Positions 14,636 to 21,751 of a DNA stretch of 21,751 nt are shown here, piece by piece; the first letter of the stretch is position 1; every line of letters begins with the position of its first letter. Where the stretch lies: positions 1 through 21,751 of the forward strand of contig QALA01000012.1 of assembly GCA_003343565.1 (NCBI GenBank), written 5' to 3'. The position numbers and the translations under genes were made by a program. The notes under the pieces were generated by a model, which worked only from the letters and a program-made list of their open reading frames with translations, had not been told where the DNA came from and did not search any database. The DNA is from Verrucomicrobiota bacterium. Its GTDB lineage: Bacteria > Verrucomicrobiota > Verrucomicrobiia > Opitutales > Intestinicryptomonadaceae.

Positions 14636-15999
14636 CGGTCGTTATGTTCGGGCGCGCTTCTTCCCTCACGCGCCTTTTCGGGCGGTGTACGCTCGGAGCA
14701 TTCCCGTTTTGCCTCGGCAAGCCGTTCACGGATGGACGGCTTTTCTTTTGTTTCCTCACGACTGCCGTTATTGATGATCCCGTCGATCATGCCGTAATCG
14801 TCCTCCATGCTCATTTCCGCGTTTTTCAGAGGATTGTCCTTCTCGTGTTCCGGTTCGCGGAGAACGGCAAACGCACGGGTACCGTTGCCCATGATGAGAT
14901 ATTTGCGGTCGTCGGATTCATGGTGAACACCGTAACCCGCCGCCTGCATTTGCTCTTTGGTCAGGTCGGTCAGCGAAAAACTGCCGCGCGGGGTCTGCAC
15001 CCGTTCGCCTGTCAGATGGTCGTCAGGCTGTTCGGGGCGCTCATAAAACCTTGCCCGATCTTCTAAAAGCGAATTGTCCTGGGTTGGGTCATAGCCTGTT
15101 TCAAGCTCAAACTCTGAAATCCTGCCGGGTAGAATATCGTCGCCGACCTCCGCCAACTGCTCCAGCATTTCACGGAGAACAGCTGTTTTGCCCTCCAAGA
15201 GCAGATCGGCAATCAACTCCTTCTGCTCCTGCGGTTCGGGACGCTGCGCCGCATACTGCGGATCGTGCTGACGGAAAAAATCGTCAAGGTCATAGGCAAT
15301 ATCGGTAGCCATATCCACACGGTCCGCCTCAGACAGCTTTTCTTCGTCCAATTCATAGGCTTTCACACGGTATTCCTCCGGAATGTTCTCCGGATTGCCG
15401 TCGTATTCCTCATAAAAGCGGTCGCCCGTGTCGCGCACATATCCGAACTCGGTGAAGTTTCCGCCTTCTTCAATGGCAATATCGCGTCCGTATGCCTCGT
15501 AGTCGATATAATCCTTCAAATGCTCCGGCACCTGCATCATGTCAAGTTCCTCTATGTAGTACCTACCCAAGTCCTCATGATCGTCGATATTGGGGTACAC
15601 GTCGTAGCAGTCAAGGTTTTCGGTCAGATTGATAATATCCTGCAAGCTGCTCGTGTGGTCGCCCACTTCCATAGCGGCGCAAAACTGATTGTATTCGCAC
15701 TTGTCCATGTTATCGAGTTTTGACGCAAGGTAATTCAGCTCATCCAGATTGGCATACTCGCCGAGCTTATCATATAGACCGTCCACATAGCAGTCATAGT
15801 CGGTTATGAACCATTCCTCATAGGGACAGCCGAAATCGTCCTTCTGCCCGATCCCGATACGGTCAAATACGGTTCTCAGCTCGTCGGCAGTGGTCGGGAA
15901 TTTGACCCATTCGCCCACAAGCTCCCCCTCGTTGTATTTGCCGAGATTGGTCACAAACGCAGCAAAGGGATAATCCTTGTCGTATTCATAAAGCGGCAT
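14632..15999 (-). CDS. ardA: antirestriction protein ArdA fused to DUF4316-type C-terminus
   Basis: This 455-residue, strongly acidic protein starts with an ArdA domain (about 1-195: FVTNLGKYNEGELVGEWVKF, YEEWFITDYDC, EFGYVRDTGDRF). ArdA mimics bent DNA and blocks type I restriction enzymes, protecting the incoming element. The C-terminal third (about 335-455) carries GSFSLTDLTKEQMQAAGYGV and NAEMSMEDDYGMIDGIINNG, as in DUF4316/YodL-type regions, and ends in a basic tail with PSIRERLAEAKRECSER. Tn916 ArdA is only about 165 residues, so this is an extended form. AAGGAGG lies seven bases before the ATG, overlapping the stop of the previous gene. The end overlaps the next small gene. Confidence 0.88.
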   Translation of the reverse strand: MPLYEYDKDYPFAAFVTNLGKYNEGELVGEWVKFPTTADELRTVFDRIGIGQKDDFGCPYEEWFITDYDCYVDGLYDKLGEYANLDELNYLASKLDNMDKCEYNQFCAAMEVGDHTSSLQDIINLTENLDCYDVYPNIDDHEDLGRYYIEELDMMQVPEHLKDYIDYEAYGRDIAIEEGGNFTEFGYVRDTGDRFYEEYDGNPENIPEEYRVKAYELDEEKLSEADRVDMATDIAYDLDDFFRQHDPQYAAQRPEPQEQKELIADLLLEGKTAVLREMLEQLAEVGDDILPGRISEFELETGYDPTQDNSLLEDRARFYERPEQPDDHLTGERVQTPRGSFSLTDLTKEQMQAAGYGVHHESDDRKYLIMGNGTRAFAVLREPEHEKDNPLKNAEMSMEDDYGMIDGIINNGSREETKEKPSIRERLAEAKRECSERTPPEKAREGRSAPEHNDR

Positions 16000-16011
16000 T
16001 TTCTCACCTCC

Positions 16012-16497
16012 TTAAAGTTCCTGCTCGTCTTTGCTTTTTGCCGCTGTGTGCGGTTTTGCGGAACACTCTTTTTTGTTCTGCTCCAGCCGCTCGCGAATCG
16101 TCGGCTTCCGGTCGCTCTCCGTGCGTTCTGTGGATTTTTCATGCTGCCATTCGTCGCCGGAAAGCGAGATGTAGCCGTGTTCGGTGAAATACCCCTGTTC
16201 CTCCTTCGCGGCATACTGCCCGAACGGAACGGGATCAATGGCGCTCAGAAGCTCGGGCGGGTAAAGAATATCCGTATGCTGTGCGATGAAACGCAGCCCC
16301 AGGTCGTTCAGATCACGGATATTCGGCTCCAATACGAAATAATCCGTATTTGCGGCAAACTCGCAAAACTGCTCCGCCTCGGTCAGGCGAAACGGTGAAT
16401 CCTGCACCGCCGCAAGTAATTCTTTCTCTTTGGGAGAAAGGGCGGCGATTGCCGCCCTCACTTCGGGCAAACTCTCCACTGCCTTATTTTCTGCCAT
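16012..16497 (-). CDS. short ArdA-related protein with shared C-terminal tail
   Basis: This 161-residue protein aligns by eye with the second part of the neighbouring ArdA domain. YFVLEPNIRDLNDLGLRFIA matches its YDVYPNIDDHEDLGRYYI, and GYFTEHGYISLSGDEW matches NFTEFGYVRDTGDRF. Its tail PTIRERLEQNKKECS matches the neighbour's PSIRERLAEAKRECS. It lacks the ArdA N-terminal part and the DUF4316 middle. It may be an accessory antirestriction protein or a regulator. The start overlaps the topB end by 14 bases, with AAGGA eight bases upstream; longer frames running into topB are rejected. Confidence 0.75.
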   Translation of the reverse strand: MAENKAVESLPEVRAAIAALSPKEKELLAAVQDSPFRLTEAEQFCEFAANTDYFVLEPNIRDLNDLGLRFIAQHTDILYPPELLSAIDPVPFGQYAAKEEQGYFTEHGYISLSGDEWQHEKSTERTESDRKPTIRERLEQNKKECSAKPHTAAKSKDEQEL

Positions 16498-18577
16498 GCG
16501 TACCGTCCTTTCTTTTCGGAAATTCCAGCTTGAAATTGATGTACTTGCTGCCCGTATCGTCAAGGATGACCGTGGCGTCATACGTCTCGCCGCGCTTTTC
16601 CGACCACAGCCCTTTGACATTTGTTCTGCCTTTTGTGAGCAGATCGACCGCCATCTTTTTAGTGAGTTCCTTTTTGCGGGAAGTCCAGAAGCGGTCATTT
16701 TTCCATAAGACAAACGAACAGGAACGGTCGGAACACGCGAAATTCTTCTTGCCCTCATACACGGGCTTTCCGCAGCGGGGACAGTTGCCGACTGTCTCTT
16801 TTTCGGGCGCGAACAACTTTTTCCCTTCCTCTGAAATATGGGAGTAGGTCGAAACGATATCTTCAACCATAGCGCGGATACCGTTCAGAAAAGCGTCCGC
16901 GTCGCCGCCTTTTGAGATATCCGTCAGCTTTTGTTCCCACTCTGCCGTCAGCATGGGAGAGGTGAGCGGTTCGGGGAGGACGGTGACAAGATTCAGCCCT
17001 GCCTTTGTCGGAATCAGATTCTTGCCTTTGCGCTCCACAAAACCGGCAGATACCAGCTTTTCAATGATTGCCGCGCGTGTTGCCGGCGTGCCGAGCCCTT
17101 TTCGCTCCGCTTCATCCGGCATATCCGTGCTTCCGGCACTCTCCATAGCAGACAGAAGCGTATCTTCCGTAAACGGTTTGGGAGGTTGCGTGTAATGTTC
17201 GGTAACATCCGCCGTTACGCCGTCAAAGGTTTGCCCTTCGGTGAAAATCGGCAAGTCGGTGCTGCCGCTGTCCTCCGACTTTTCTTTGAGAGACGAACGG
17301 AAAAGCCTTTCGATCTCCCGCCAGCCTTCGGAAAGAATATGTTTGCCTTTTGCTGTGAAAATGTTGCCCTCGCACTCAAAAGTTGCCGTTACCGTCTCAT
17401 ATACATACGGTTCCGCGGAGGCGCACAGCAGCTTGCAGCATACGAGAAGAAGTAGATTCTGCTCACCCACGGGAAGCCCTCCGATATCCGCTTTTTCTAT
17501 CTCCATTGTCGGGATAATGGCGTGATGGTCGGTCACATCCTTATCCGAAATCATGCTGCTGACATCCGGGAAGAAATCGCGGCAGCCGTCAAAGGGCGGC
17601 AGTTTCGCCGCAAGGTGAAGAACACAGACCGCCGTTTCCGCCATATCGGAGGTAAGATATCGGCTGTCGGTACGGGGATAGGTCAGGAGTTTCTTTTCAT
17701 AAAGACTTTGGGTGTAGTCTAAGGTTTGTTTCGCCGTGTATCCGAAAACGCGGTTCGCCTCACGCTGTAAGGTCGTCAGATCATAGAGCTTCGGAGGCTG
17801 TTCCTTTTTTTGTTCACGTGTGACCGAAAGGCACTTGACGCTCTTTCCGTCACATTCGGATTTCAGCTTCTGCGCGTCCTCCGGGGAGATGATCTTCTCC
17901 GAAAGAGCCTCCGCACCGCCAACATTCAGGCGCACATGATGGTATTTCTCTTTGCGGAACAGGGCGATTTTCGTTTCGCGCTCACAGAGCATGGCAAGTG
18001 TCGGTGTCTGGACACGCCCGACATTCAGCGTGCGGTGATACAGAACCGAAAACAGGCGCGTTGCGTTGATTCCGACAAGCCAATCCGCCTTTTGACGGCA
18101 AAGTGCAGAACGGTAAAGCGCTTCATATTCTTCTCCCGGTCGGAGATTTTTCATTCCCTCACGAATTGCGCTGTCCTCCATCGAGGATATCCACAGACGT
18201 AGGATCGGCTTTTTGCACTCTGCCATTTCATAGACCAAGCGAAAGATCAACTCACCTTCGCGCCCAGCGTCACAGGCGTTTATCACCGTACCCACATCCG
18301 CGCGGTTCATGAGCGCACGGAGGTTTTCAAATGCCGCATCCTTTTCGGGCGCGATCACATAGCGGAACGGCTCCGGAAGAATGGGAAGATCGTCATACCG
18401 CCACTTTTTGAAATCCTCACTGTATCCCGCCGCGTCCATCGGGCAAACCAAATGTCCGATACACCACGACACAAGATATTCGTCATTCTGAAAATAACCG
18501 TTTCCGATCGGTTTGATACCGAGCGCGGCGGCAATGGATTTTGCCACACTCGGCTTTTCTGCGATAATCAGTTTCAT
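16484..18577 (-). CDS. topB: DNA topoisomerase III-like type IA topoisomerase
   Basis: This 697-residue enzyme relaxes and unlinks DNA strands, and is common in conjugation operons of Tn1549-like elements. It has the TOPRIM start (IIAEKPSVAKSIAAALG, E7), the ACDAGREGELIFR acidic site (D103, E108), WLVGINATRLFS, NVGRVQTPTLAML and the catalytic Y300 in LTYPRTDSRYL. A C-terminal zinc-knuckle segment (CPRCGKPVYEG, then CSDRSC) is followed by a topoisomerase-III-type end domain. The length is typical. The ATG overlaps the previous stop (ATGA). Confidence 0.96.
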   Translation of the reverse strand: MKLIIAEKPSVAKSIAAALGIKPIGNGYFQNDEYLVSWCIGHLVCPMDAAGYSEDFKKWRYDDLPILPEPFRYVIAPEKDAAFENLRALMNRADVGTVINACDAGREGELIFRLVYEMAECKKPILRLWISSMEDSAIREGMKNLRPGEEYEALYRSALCRQKADWLVGINATRLFSVLYHRTLNVGRVQTPTLAMLCERETKIALFRKEKYHHVRLNVGGAEALSEKIISPEDAQKLKSECDGKSVKCLSVTREQKKEQPPKLYDLTTLQREANRVFGYTAKQTLDYTQSLYEKKLLTYPRTDSRYLTSDMAETAVCVLHLAAKLPPFDGCRDFFPDVSSMISDKDVTDHHAIIPTMEIEKADIGGLPVGEQNLLLLVCCKLLCASAEPYVYETVTATFECEGNIFTAKGKHILSEGWREIERLFRSSLKEKSEDSGSTDLPIFTEGQTFDGVTADVTEHYTQPPKPFTEDTLLSAMESAGSTDMPDEAERKGLGTPATRAAIIEKLVSAGFVERKGKNLIPTKAGLNLVTVLPEPLTSPMLTAEWEQKLTDISKGGDADAFLNGIRAMVEDIVSTYSHISEEGKKLFAPEKETVGNCPRCGKPVYEGKKNFACSDRSCSFVLWKNDRFWTSRKKELTKKMAVDLLTKGRTNVKGLWSEKRGETYDATVILDDTGSKYINFKLEFPKRKDGTHGRK

Positions 18578-19434
18578 TCGCCGTCCTCCGTTTCGTCCGT
18601 GTCATTCGGCTCATCTTCGTTCAGATATTCTTCGTCCTCCAAGTCAAAATCGTCGATCTCGGAAGGAATCCGCTTTGATTTACCCATTTTCGGCTTCACG
18701 ACAAAGAAGTAGATCACCGCACCGCCGCCCGCGGCAAGAATCAGCACCAATACGGGAATGAGCGCGTTGCTTTTCTTTTCGTTATCGGGATTTTCCGTAT
18801 CGTCGGTTTTATCAGGTGCGGTCGTCTCGTCGGGCTGCTTCTCCACACCCGCACACTCGCTGATTTTCACAAGACATACGGGACACGCCGTGTTGATCGC
18901 ACCCACAGAACACTTTTCGGTACAGGTGCAGGCGGCAGGTTCCGTGTCGGTATCTTCGTCCTTTATCAACGCCAAAAGATCGGCTTCATCCACCTGATTC
19001 AGAAAATGCACGGTATATTCGCCCTCATCGTCACGGTCGATGATGATATAAAACACATTTCCGTTTTTCGTCTGCACCGTGATAAACTGTTTGCCGCCCG
19101 TTCTATCGTTTCCGATATCGTCGATCAGCGTCAGGTTGCCGTCCGGCGTGAGCGGCGGTTCGGACGTCTCCGGCGTACCGCCCGCGCCGCCGAGCAGAGA
19201 CAGGATAGCGTCACGGATAGCGGAAAGGTCAAGCCCTTCCGGATCAATATTGCCGATGACGGATTGAAAGTCCTCCGGTAGCGTCGGCACTTCCGCCCCC
19301 GTTTCTTCGGCGGGAGTGTCAAATTCTCCGTCCTCCGGATTCTCACACGCAAATGCGGTGACGGAGAAAGCGACAATACACAGTATCACCGTCAGAAGGA
19401 GCGCCCACAGGCGATAGAATCCTTTATACTTCAT
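18574..19434 (-). CDS. DUF4366-type (CD1107-like) exported membrane protein
   Basis: This 286-residue protein has a signal-like hydrophobic N-terminus (about 5-27, ending AFSVTAFA), an acidic extracellular region, and a cysteine-rich stretch (CTCTEKCS, ACPVC, SEC at about 180-210). A C-terminal membrane helix (about 235-258) and an acidic cytoplasmic tail follow. This is the layout of DUF4366/CD1107 proteins of clostridial conjugative elements, probably part of the transfer channel or the cell-contact surface. The start at 19434 is preceded by GGAGG and overlaps the DUF4315 gene by 11 bases; an upstream in-frame start is less likely. Confidence 0.85.
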   Translation of the reverse strand: MKYKGFYRLWALLLTVILCIVAFSVTAFACENPEDGEFDTPAEETGAEVPTLPEDFQSVIGNIDPEGLDLSAIRDAILSLLGGAGGTPETSEPPLTPDGNLTLIDDIGNDRTGGKQFITVQTKNGNVFYIIIDRDDEGEYTVHFLNQVDEADLLALIKDEDTDTEPAACTCTEKCSVGAINTACPVCLVKISECAGVEKQPDETTAPDKTDDTENPDNEKKSNALIPVLVLILAAGGGAVIYFFVVKPKMGKSKRIPSEIDDFDLEDEEYLNEDEPNDTDETEDGE

Positions 19435-19690
19435 CGTCCGCGTCCTCCGTTTCGTTGGTTTCATTGTCTGCCGTCATGCTGTCCGGCAGAACGATCAGAC
19501 CGCTTGCATAGGCTTTCAGGAACGCAGTCAGTTCCTTGTTATCCATCTTCACGGCTTTCACCATGCGGACGATTTCAAGATTTTCTTCTTCCGAAAGCTG
19601 ACTTTCCAGCGTTCGCTGTCTCTTTTGCAGCTCCGTGATTTTTTCCTTGATTTTCGCAATGTCATTGCGGATTTTATCTGCTGTTGCCAT
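19424..19690 (-). CDS. DUF4315-type coiled-coil protein
   Basis: This 88-residue acidic protein has an N-terminal coiled coil (about 3-38: IRNDIAKIKEKITELQKRQR) followed by a short helical part (KELTAFLKAYASG) and an acidic tail. It matches DUF4315 proteins, which sit between CD1108-like and DUF4366 genes in Tn1549-type transfer operons. Its function is unknown; an assembly role is likely. GGAGG lies nine bases before the ATG. Confidence 0.85.
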   Translation of the reverse strand: MATADKIRNDIAKIKEKITELQKRQRTLESQLSEEENLEIVRMVKAVKMDNKELTAFLKAYASGLIVLPDSMTADNETNETEDADDEV

Positions 19691-19707
19691 GTAATAATAC
19701 CTCCGTT

Positions 19708-21291
19708 TTATCGTGATTTGTTGTATTCTGAATCGGGAAACAGATCCTCCCGGTTTCCGAGCGTTGCCATATATGTGGCGAAAAGCTCTAACTGTTCGCT
19801 GTCAAGCACCTGCGCCGCAAGGCTTTCAAGCCCTTTGTTTGTGAGTGAAACGCGGAGAATGTAATAGTTATACGACACTTCGAGCTCATAAGTATAAGTT
19901 TCCGTGACGGTTTCTCCCGTTTCGGGGTCGGTGTAAAATCGGGTTCCTTCCCGCGTCTCTGTTCGGTACCTTGTTTCGGTGATGACCTCTGTCGCAAGCG
20001 TGTACTGCTTTTCAAACAGTGCGGCAAGCTCGTTCGTTATCTCGTCATAGGTGAATACCCCTTCGTGCATTGCCGACAGAATGGAAATGAGCACATACGG
20101 ATCATGTCCGATTTCGTCCGCCGCCACCTCGTATTCGTCGTATCCGGGATAGTACGCGGAAACATTATCAAGGACATTCTGTGTGCCTGCCTCCATTGCA
20201 AGATAGGCGTTTTCTGCCGCGTAAATATCCCTGTCCTCCGAGAGATAGGAAGAACCCATCATTGTTCCCGAACCCGAACCGAACATCATGGAACAGGAAG
20301 AAACGCCGCCGATGAGCAGCATGACCACCATAGCGATTCCCACGACAATGAGAATGACCTTCCAATGCCGCTTGACAAAAGCCGCCGTTTCTTTTACGGC
20401 TTCCTTCGTCCGCTTCGCCGCGTTCTTTGCGGTCTGTGCCGTATTTTTTGTGCGCTTCTCGGTTTTGCGTATTTCTTTTGCGTAATCCCGTTTGATCCGC
20501 TGTTTCTGCATAAAGCGGGAGACCGGGTTGGAGGCGGCAAGCGTCGGATCGTCATGGAGTGCCTTTTGGTAAAGATACTCTGCGTTTGCTTTAATTGACG
20601 CATTTTCCGCCTTCACCGCGTTGCGCCAGGGCTTTGTCCTTCGGTGACGGATCGCCGCGCGGACGCGGCTGCCGGCATAACTCACGCCGCGTTCGGTTAT
20701 GAGTTCGCCGCGGTGTCCCGCCTCCACACCGACATTTTCATGTTCCACCTGCCGTATCTTGCTGTGCGCTGTTGCTCTCAGTTCCTGCATGGGACGGGAG
20801 AGTGAATTGTGGTGCAGCTTGCCGTTCGGCTTTTTCTCCGTTTCCTCAAAATGCAGCCTTGTCTTGCCTTTGCCGGTTGCCTCGTTGAAAGTGCGCTCTT
20901 TGCGGAGAACACGCTTTTTCGGAATCGCGTCTTTTGCCGCGTCCAGCTTATCTGCCGCGCGGTCGGAACGGGAGATCGGCTTTTTGAGCATTGGATCGGC
21001 GCGTTCCTCATCCGAAAATTGCAGACGGGAGGACGGACGGCGGCGGACAGCAGAACCCTGCCGCACCGCCTTTTTGTCCGCTTTCGCCTGCTTCTTTGTG
21101 TGTTTGGCTTCCCGGTGTTCCGTAGCACGCGCGGCAAGATCGAGCGCCGCGTTTGCCGATTCTTCGGGAGATGAGGCAAGTTCCGTTTCGGGCTCACGGC
21201 TGCTGATACGCTCCACCTCACCTGTGTCAAGGTTCTCCGACACCGCGCCGTCACGGGTCATCTTTTGCGTAACCTTGTCGGTCGCTTTCAA
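19708..21291 (-). CDS. CD1108-family-like transfer membrane protein lacking the C-terminal hydrolase
   Basis: This 527-residue protein has a long basic cytoplasmic N-terminus (about 1-310, many KR-rich helices) and one membrane helix (about 315-340: VILIVVGIAMVVMLLIGGV). An extracellular helical domain follows (DEYEVAADEIGHDPYVLISI, DEITNELAALFEKQYTLATE, LEVSYNYYILRVSLTNKGL). As I recall the family, relatives continue past LFPDSEY into an NlpC/P60 cell-wall peptidase, as in Tn916 Orf14/CwlT. Here translation stops six residues later and DUF4315 follows after 17 bases, so that domain is absent. The start is uncertain: TTG 21291 has no good ribosome site, and CTG codons a few triplets earlier are also open. 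It follows the methyltransferase end directly. Confidence 0.82.
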   Translation of the reverse strand: MKATDKVTQKMTRDGAVSENLDTGEVERISSREPETELASSPEESANAALDLAARATEHREAKHTKKQAKADKKAVRQGSAVRRRPSSRLQFSDEERADPMLKKPISRSDRAADKLDAAKDAIPKKRVLRKERTFNEATGKGKTRLHFEETEKKPNGKLHHNSLSRPMQELRATAHSKIRQVEHENVGVEAGHRGELITERGVSYAGSRVRAAIRHRRTKPWRNAVKAENASIKANAEYLYQKALHDDPTLAASNPVSRFMQKQRIKRDYAKEIRKTEKRTKNTAQTAKNAAKRTKEAVKETAAFVKRHWKVILIVVGIAMVVMLLIGGVSSCSMMFGSGSGTMMGSSYLSEDRDIYAAENAYLAMEAGTQNVLDNVSAYYPGYDEYEVAADEIGHDPYVLISILSAMHEGVFTYDEITNELAALFEKQYTLATEVITETRYRTETREGTRFYTDPETGETVTETYTYELEVSYNYYILRVSLTNKGLESLAAQVLDSEQLELFATYMATLGNREDLFPDSEYNKSR

Positions 21292-21296
21292 CTCTT

Positions 21297-21751
21297 TCAG
21301 GAACAGTCACCGTCCTTTCCGTATGGGCAATGCTCGCCGCAGGTCCCGTTTTCGATCATGGCAATATAGCGGAAGATCGGGTATGCCTGCGGAGGGCAAA
21401 CGGCGTTGCCGAGCGTTTTCAGACGGAGCGCACGCCCGTCCATGCGCTCGGTCATGCGGGGGATTCCTTCGGGTTCGCGTTCCCAAAGGATACGTCCGTC
21501 CATCCCTTCGGGAATCCCATCAGCCATTCCACCCAATCGGGGTTCAGTGCCGCCGTTTCGGATATCGGTTGTTCCAGGGCTATCATTTGCGCCGAGAGAT
21601 TCCCGTCCTTCTTCACATGAGAGAATGCGGTCGGTTTCAAGGTCGAGCGGAATCCGTCCGACGCCATCGGGGTCAGATAGAATACCGCCGCCGACAGGCT
21701 GAGGCTCCAGATCGCCCCGTTTCGGTTCCTCTTGCGGAATATCCCATTGTC
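21297..21751 (-). pseudogene. C-terminal part of a DNA cytosine-5 methyltransferase, frame-disrupted, 5' end outside window
   Basis: One frame, open from the window edge to TGA near 21452, encodes LTPMASDGFRSTLKP and ends near NPDWVEWLMGFPKGWTDV, resembling conserved motif IX and the following FP. The frame one base off then encodes LWEREPEGIPRMTERMDGRA and the motif X sequence LKTLGNAVCPPQAYPIFRYI, ending at 21297. A normal gene would read these as one protein, so there is a one-base frame break at about 21490-21510 (or a sequencing error). Such methyltransferases protect the element from restriction. With the break, the protein would lose motif X and probably activity. Confidence 0.7.

Noticed and set aside
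15265..17455. Plus-strand ORFs of 150-174 codons opposite ardA and topB
   Set aside because: Shadows of strongly supported minus-strand genes.
21480..21515. Programmed -1 frameshift in the methyltransferase
   Set aside because: The only candidate slip sequence, TTTGGGA, is not in the required zero frame.

Overview
The window reads as one end and part of the backbone of an integrative conjugative element (ICE) of the Tn916/Tn1549-like broad class in a Gram-positive, most likely gut clostridial, host. This rests on the gene set: tyrosine integrase with excisionase, Tn916-style sigma factor and HTH pair, MobC with a MOBP relaxase, ArdA, TopB, and DUF4315/DUF4366/CD1108-type proteins. Strong AGGAGG ribosome sites and tight stop/start overlaps fit the same group. 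The species cannot be named from the sequence.

Layout. Bases 1-60 are the 3' part of a tRNA-Arg(CCT) gene, the probable attachment site. Next, on the minus strand, come integrase and excisionase, two possible small ORFs (the first needing a +1 shift at a CTT-TGA-C motif), a small HTH protein and a sigma-70-like factor. A leader with a strong hairpin lies upstream of these. From about 3.8 to 8.3 kb is a visibly AT-richer five-gene minus-strand cargo operon: two radical-SAM enzymes of the HydE/PylB/BioB type, a short-chain dehydrogenase, an ATP-grasp ligase and an unrecognised protein with a possible CBM9/DOMON-like end. A 500-base leader with a good promoter and a 12-bp hairpin precedes it. 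Bases 8.3-9.4 kb hold only decayed reading frames and a candidate oriT.

On the plus strand, 9.5-11.4 kb carries mobC, the relaxase and a small membrane protein (DUF6050-like). With its own near-consensus promoter, 11.5-14.2 kb carries a three-gene ABC-three-component (ABC-3C) conflict system: HNH nuclease, small middle component and DUF2326-type ABC ATPase. A bidirectional terminator at 14.3 kb separates this from the convergent minus-strand conjugation operon (21.75 to 14.4 kb). That operon holds the end of a cytosine methyltransferase, a CD1108-like membrane protein lacking its usual hydrolase end, DUF4315, DUF4366, TopB, a short ArdA-like paralogue, ArdA-DUF4316 and a small cysteine-containing protein.

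How it works together (inference): Int and Xis move the element at the tRNA, and the sigma/HTH pair probably regulates this. MobC and the relaxase nick oriT. TopB, the DUF proteins and the CD1108 protein serve transfer. ArdA and the methyltransferase help escape restriction in a new host. The ABC-3C module and the radical-SAM operon are cargo. The radical-SAM/SDR/ATP-grasp operon is the best candidate for an undescribed system: its enzyme logic recalls pyrrolysine-type amino-acid chemistry, but no pyl, hyd or bio partners are present.
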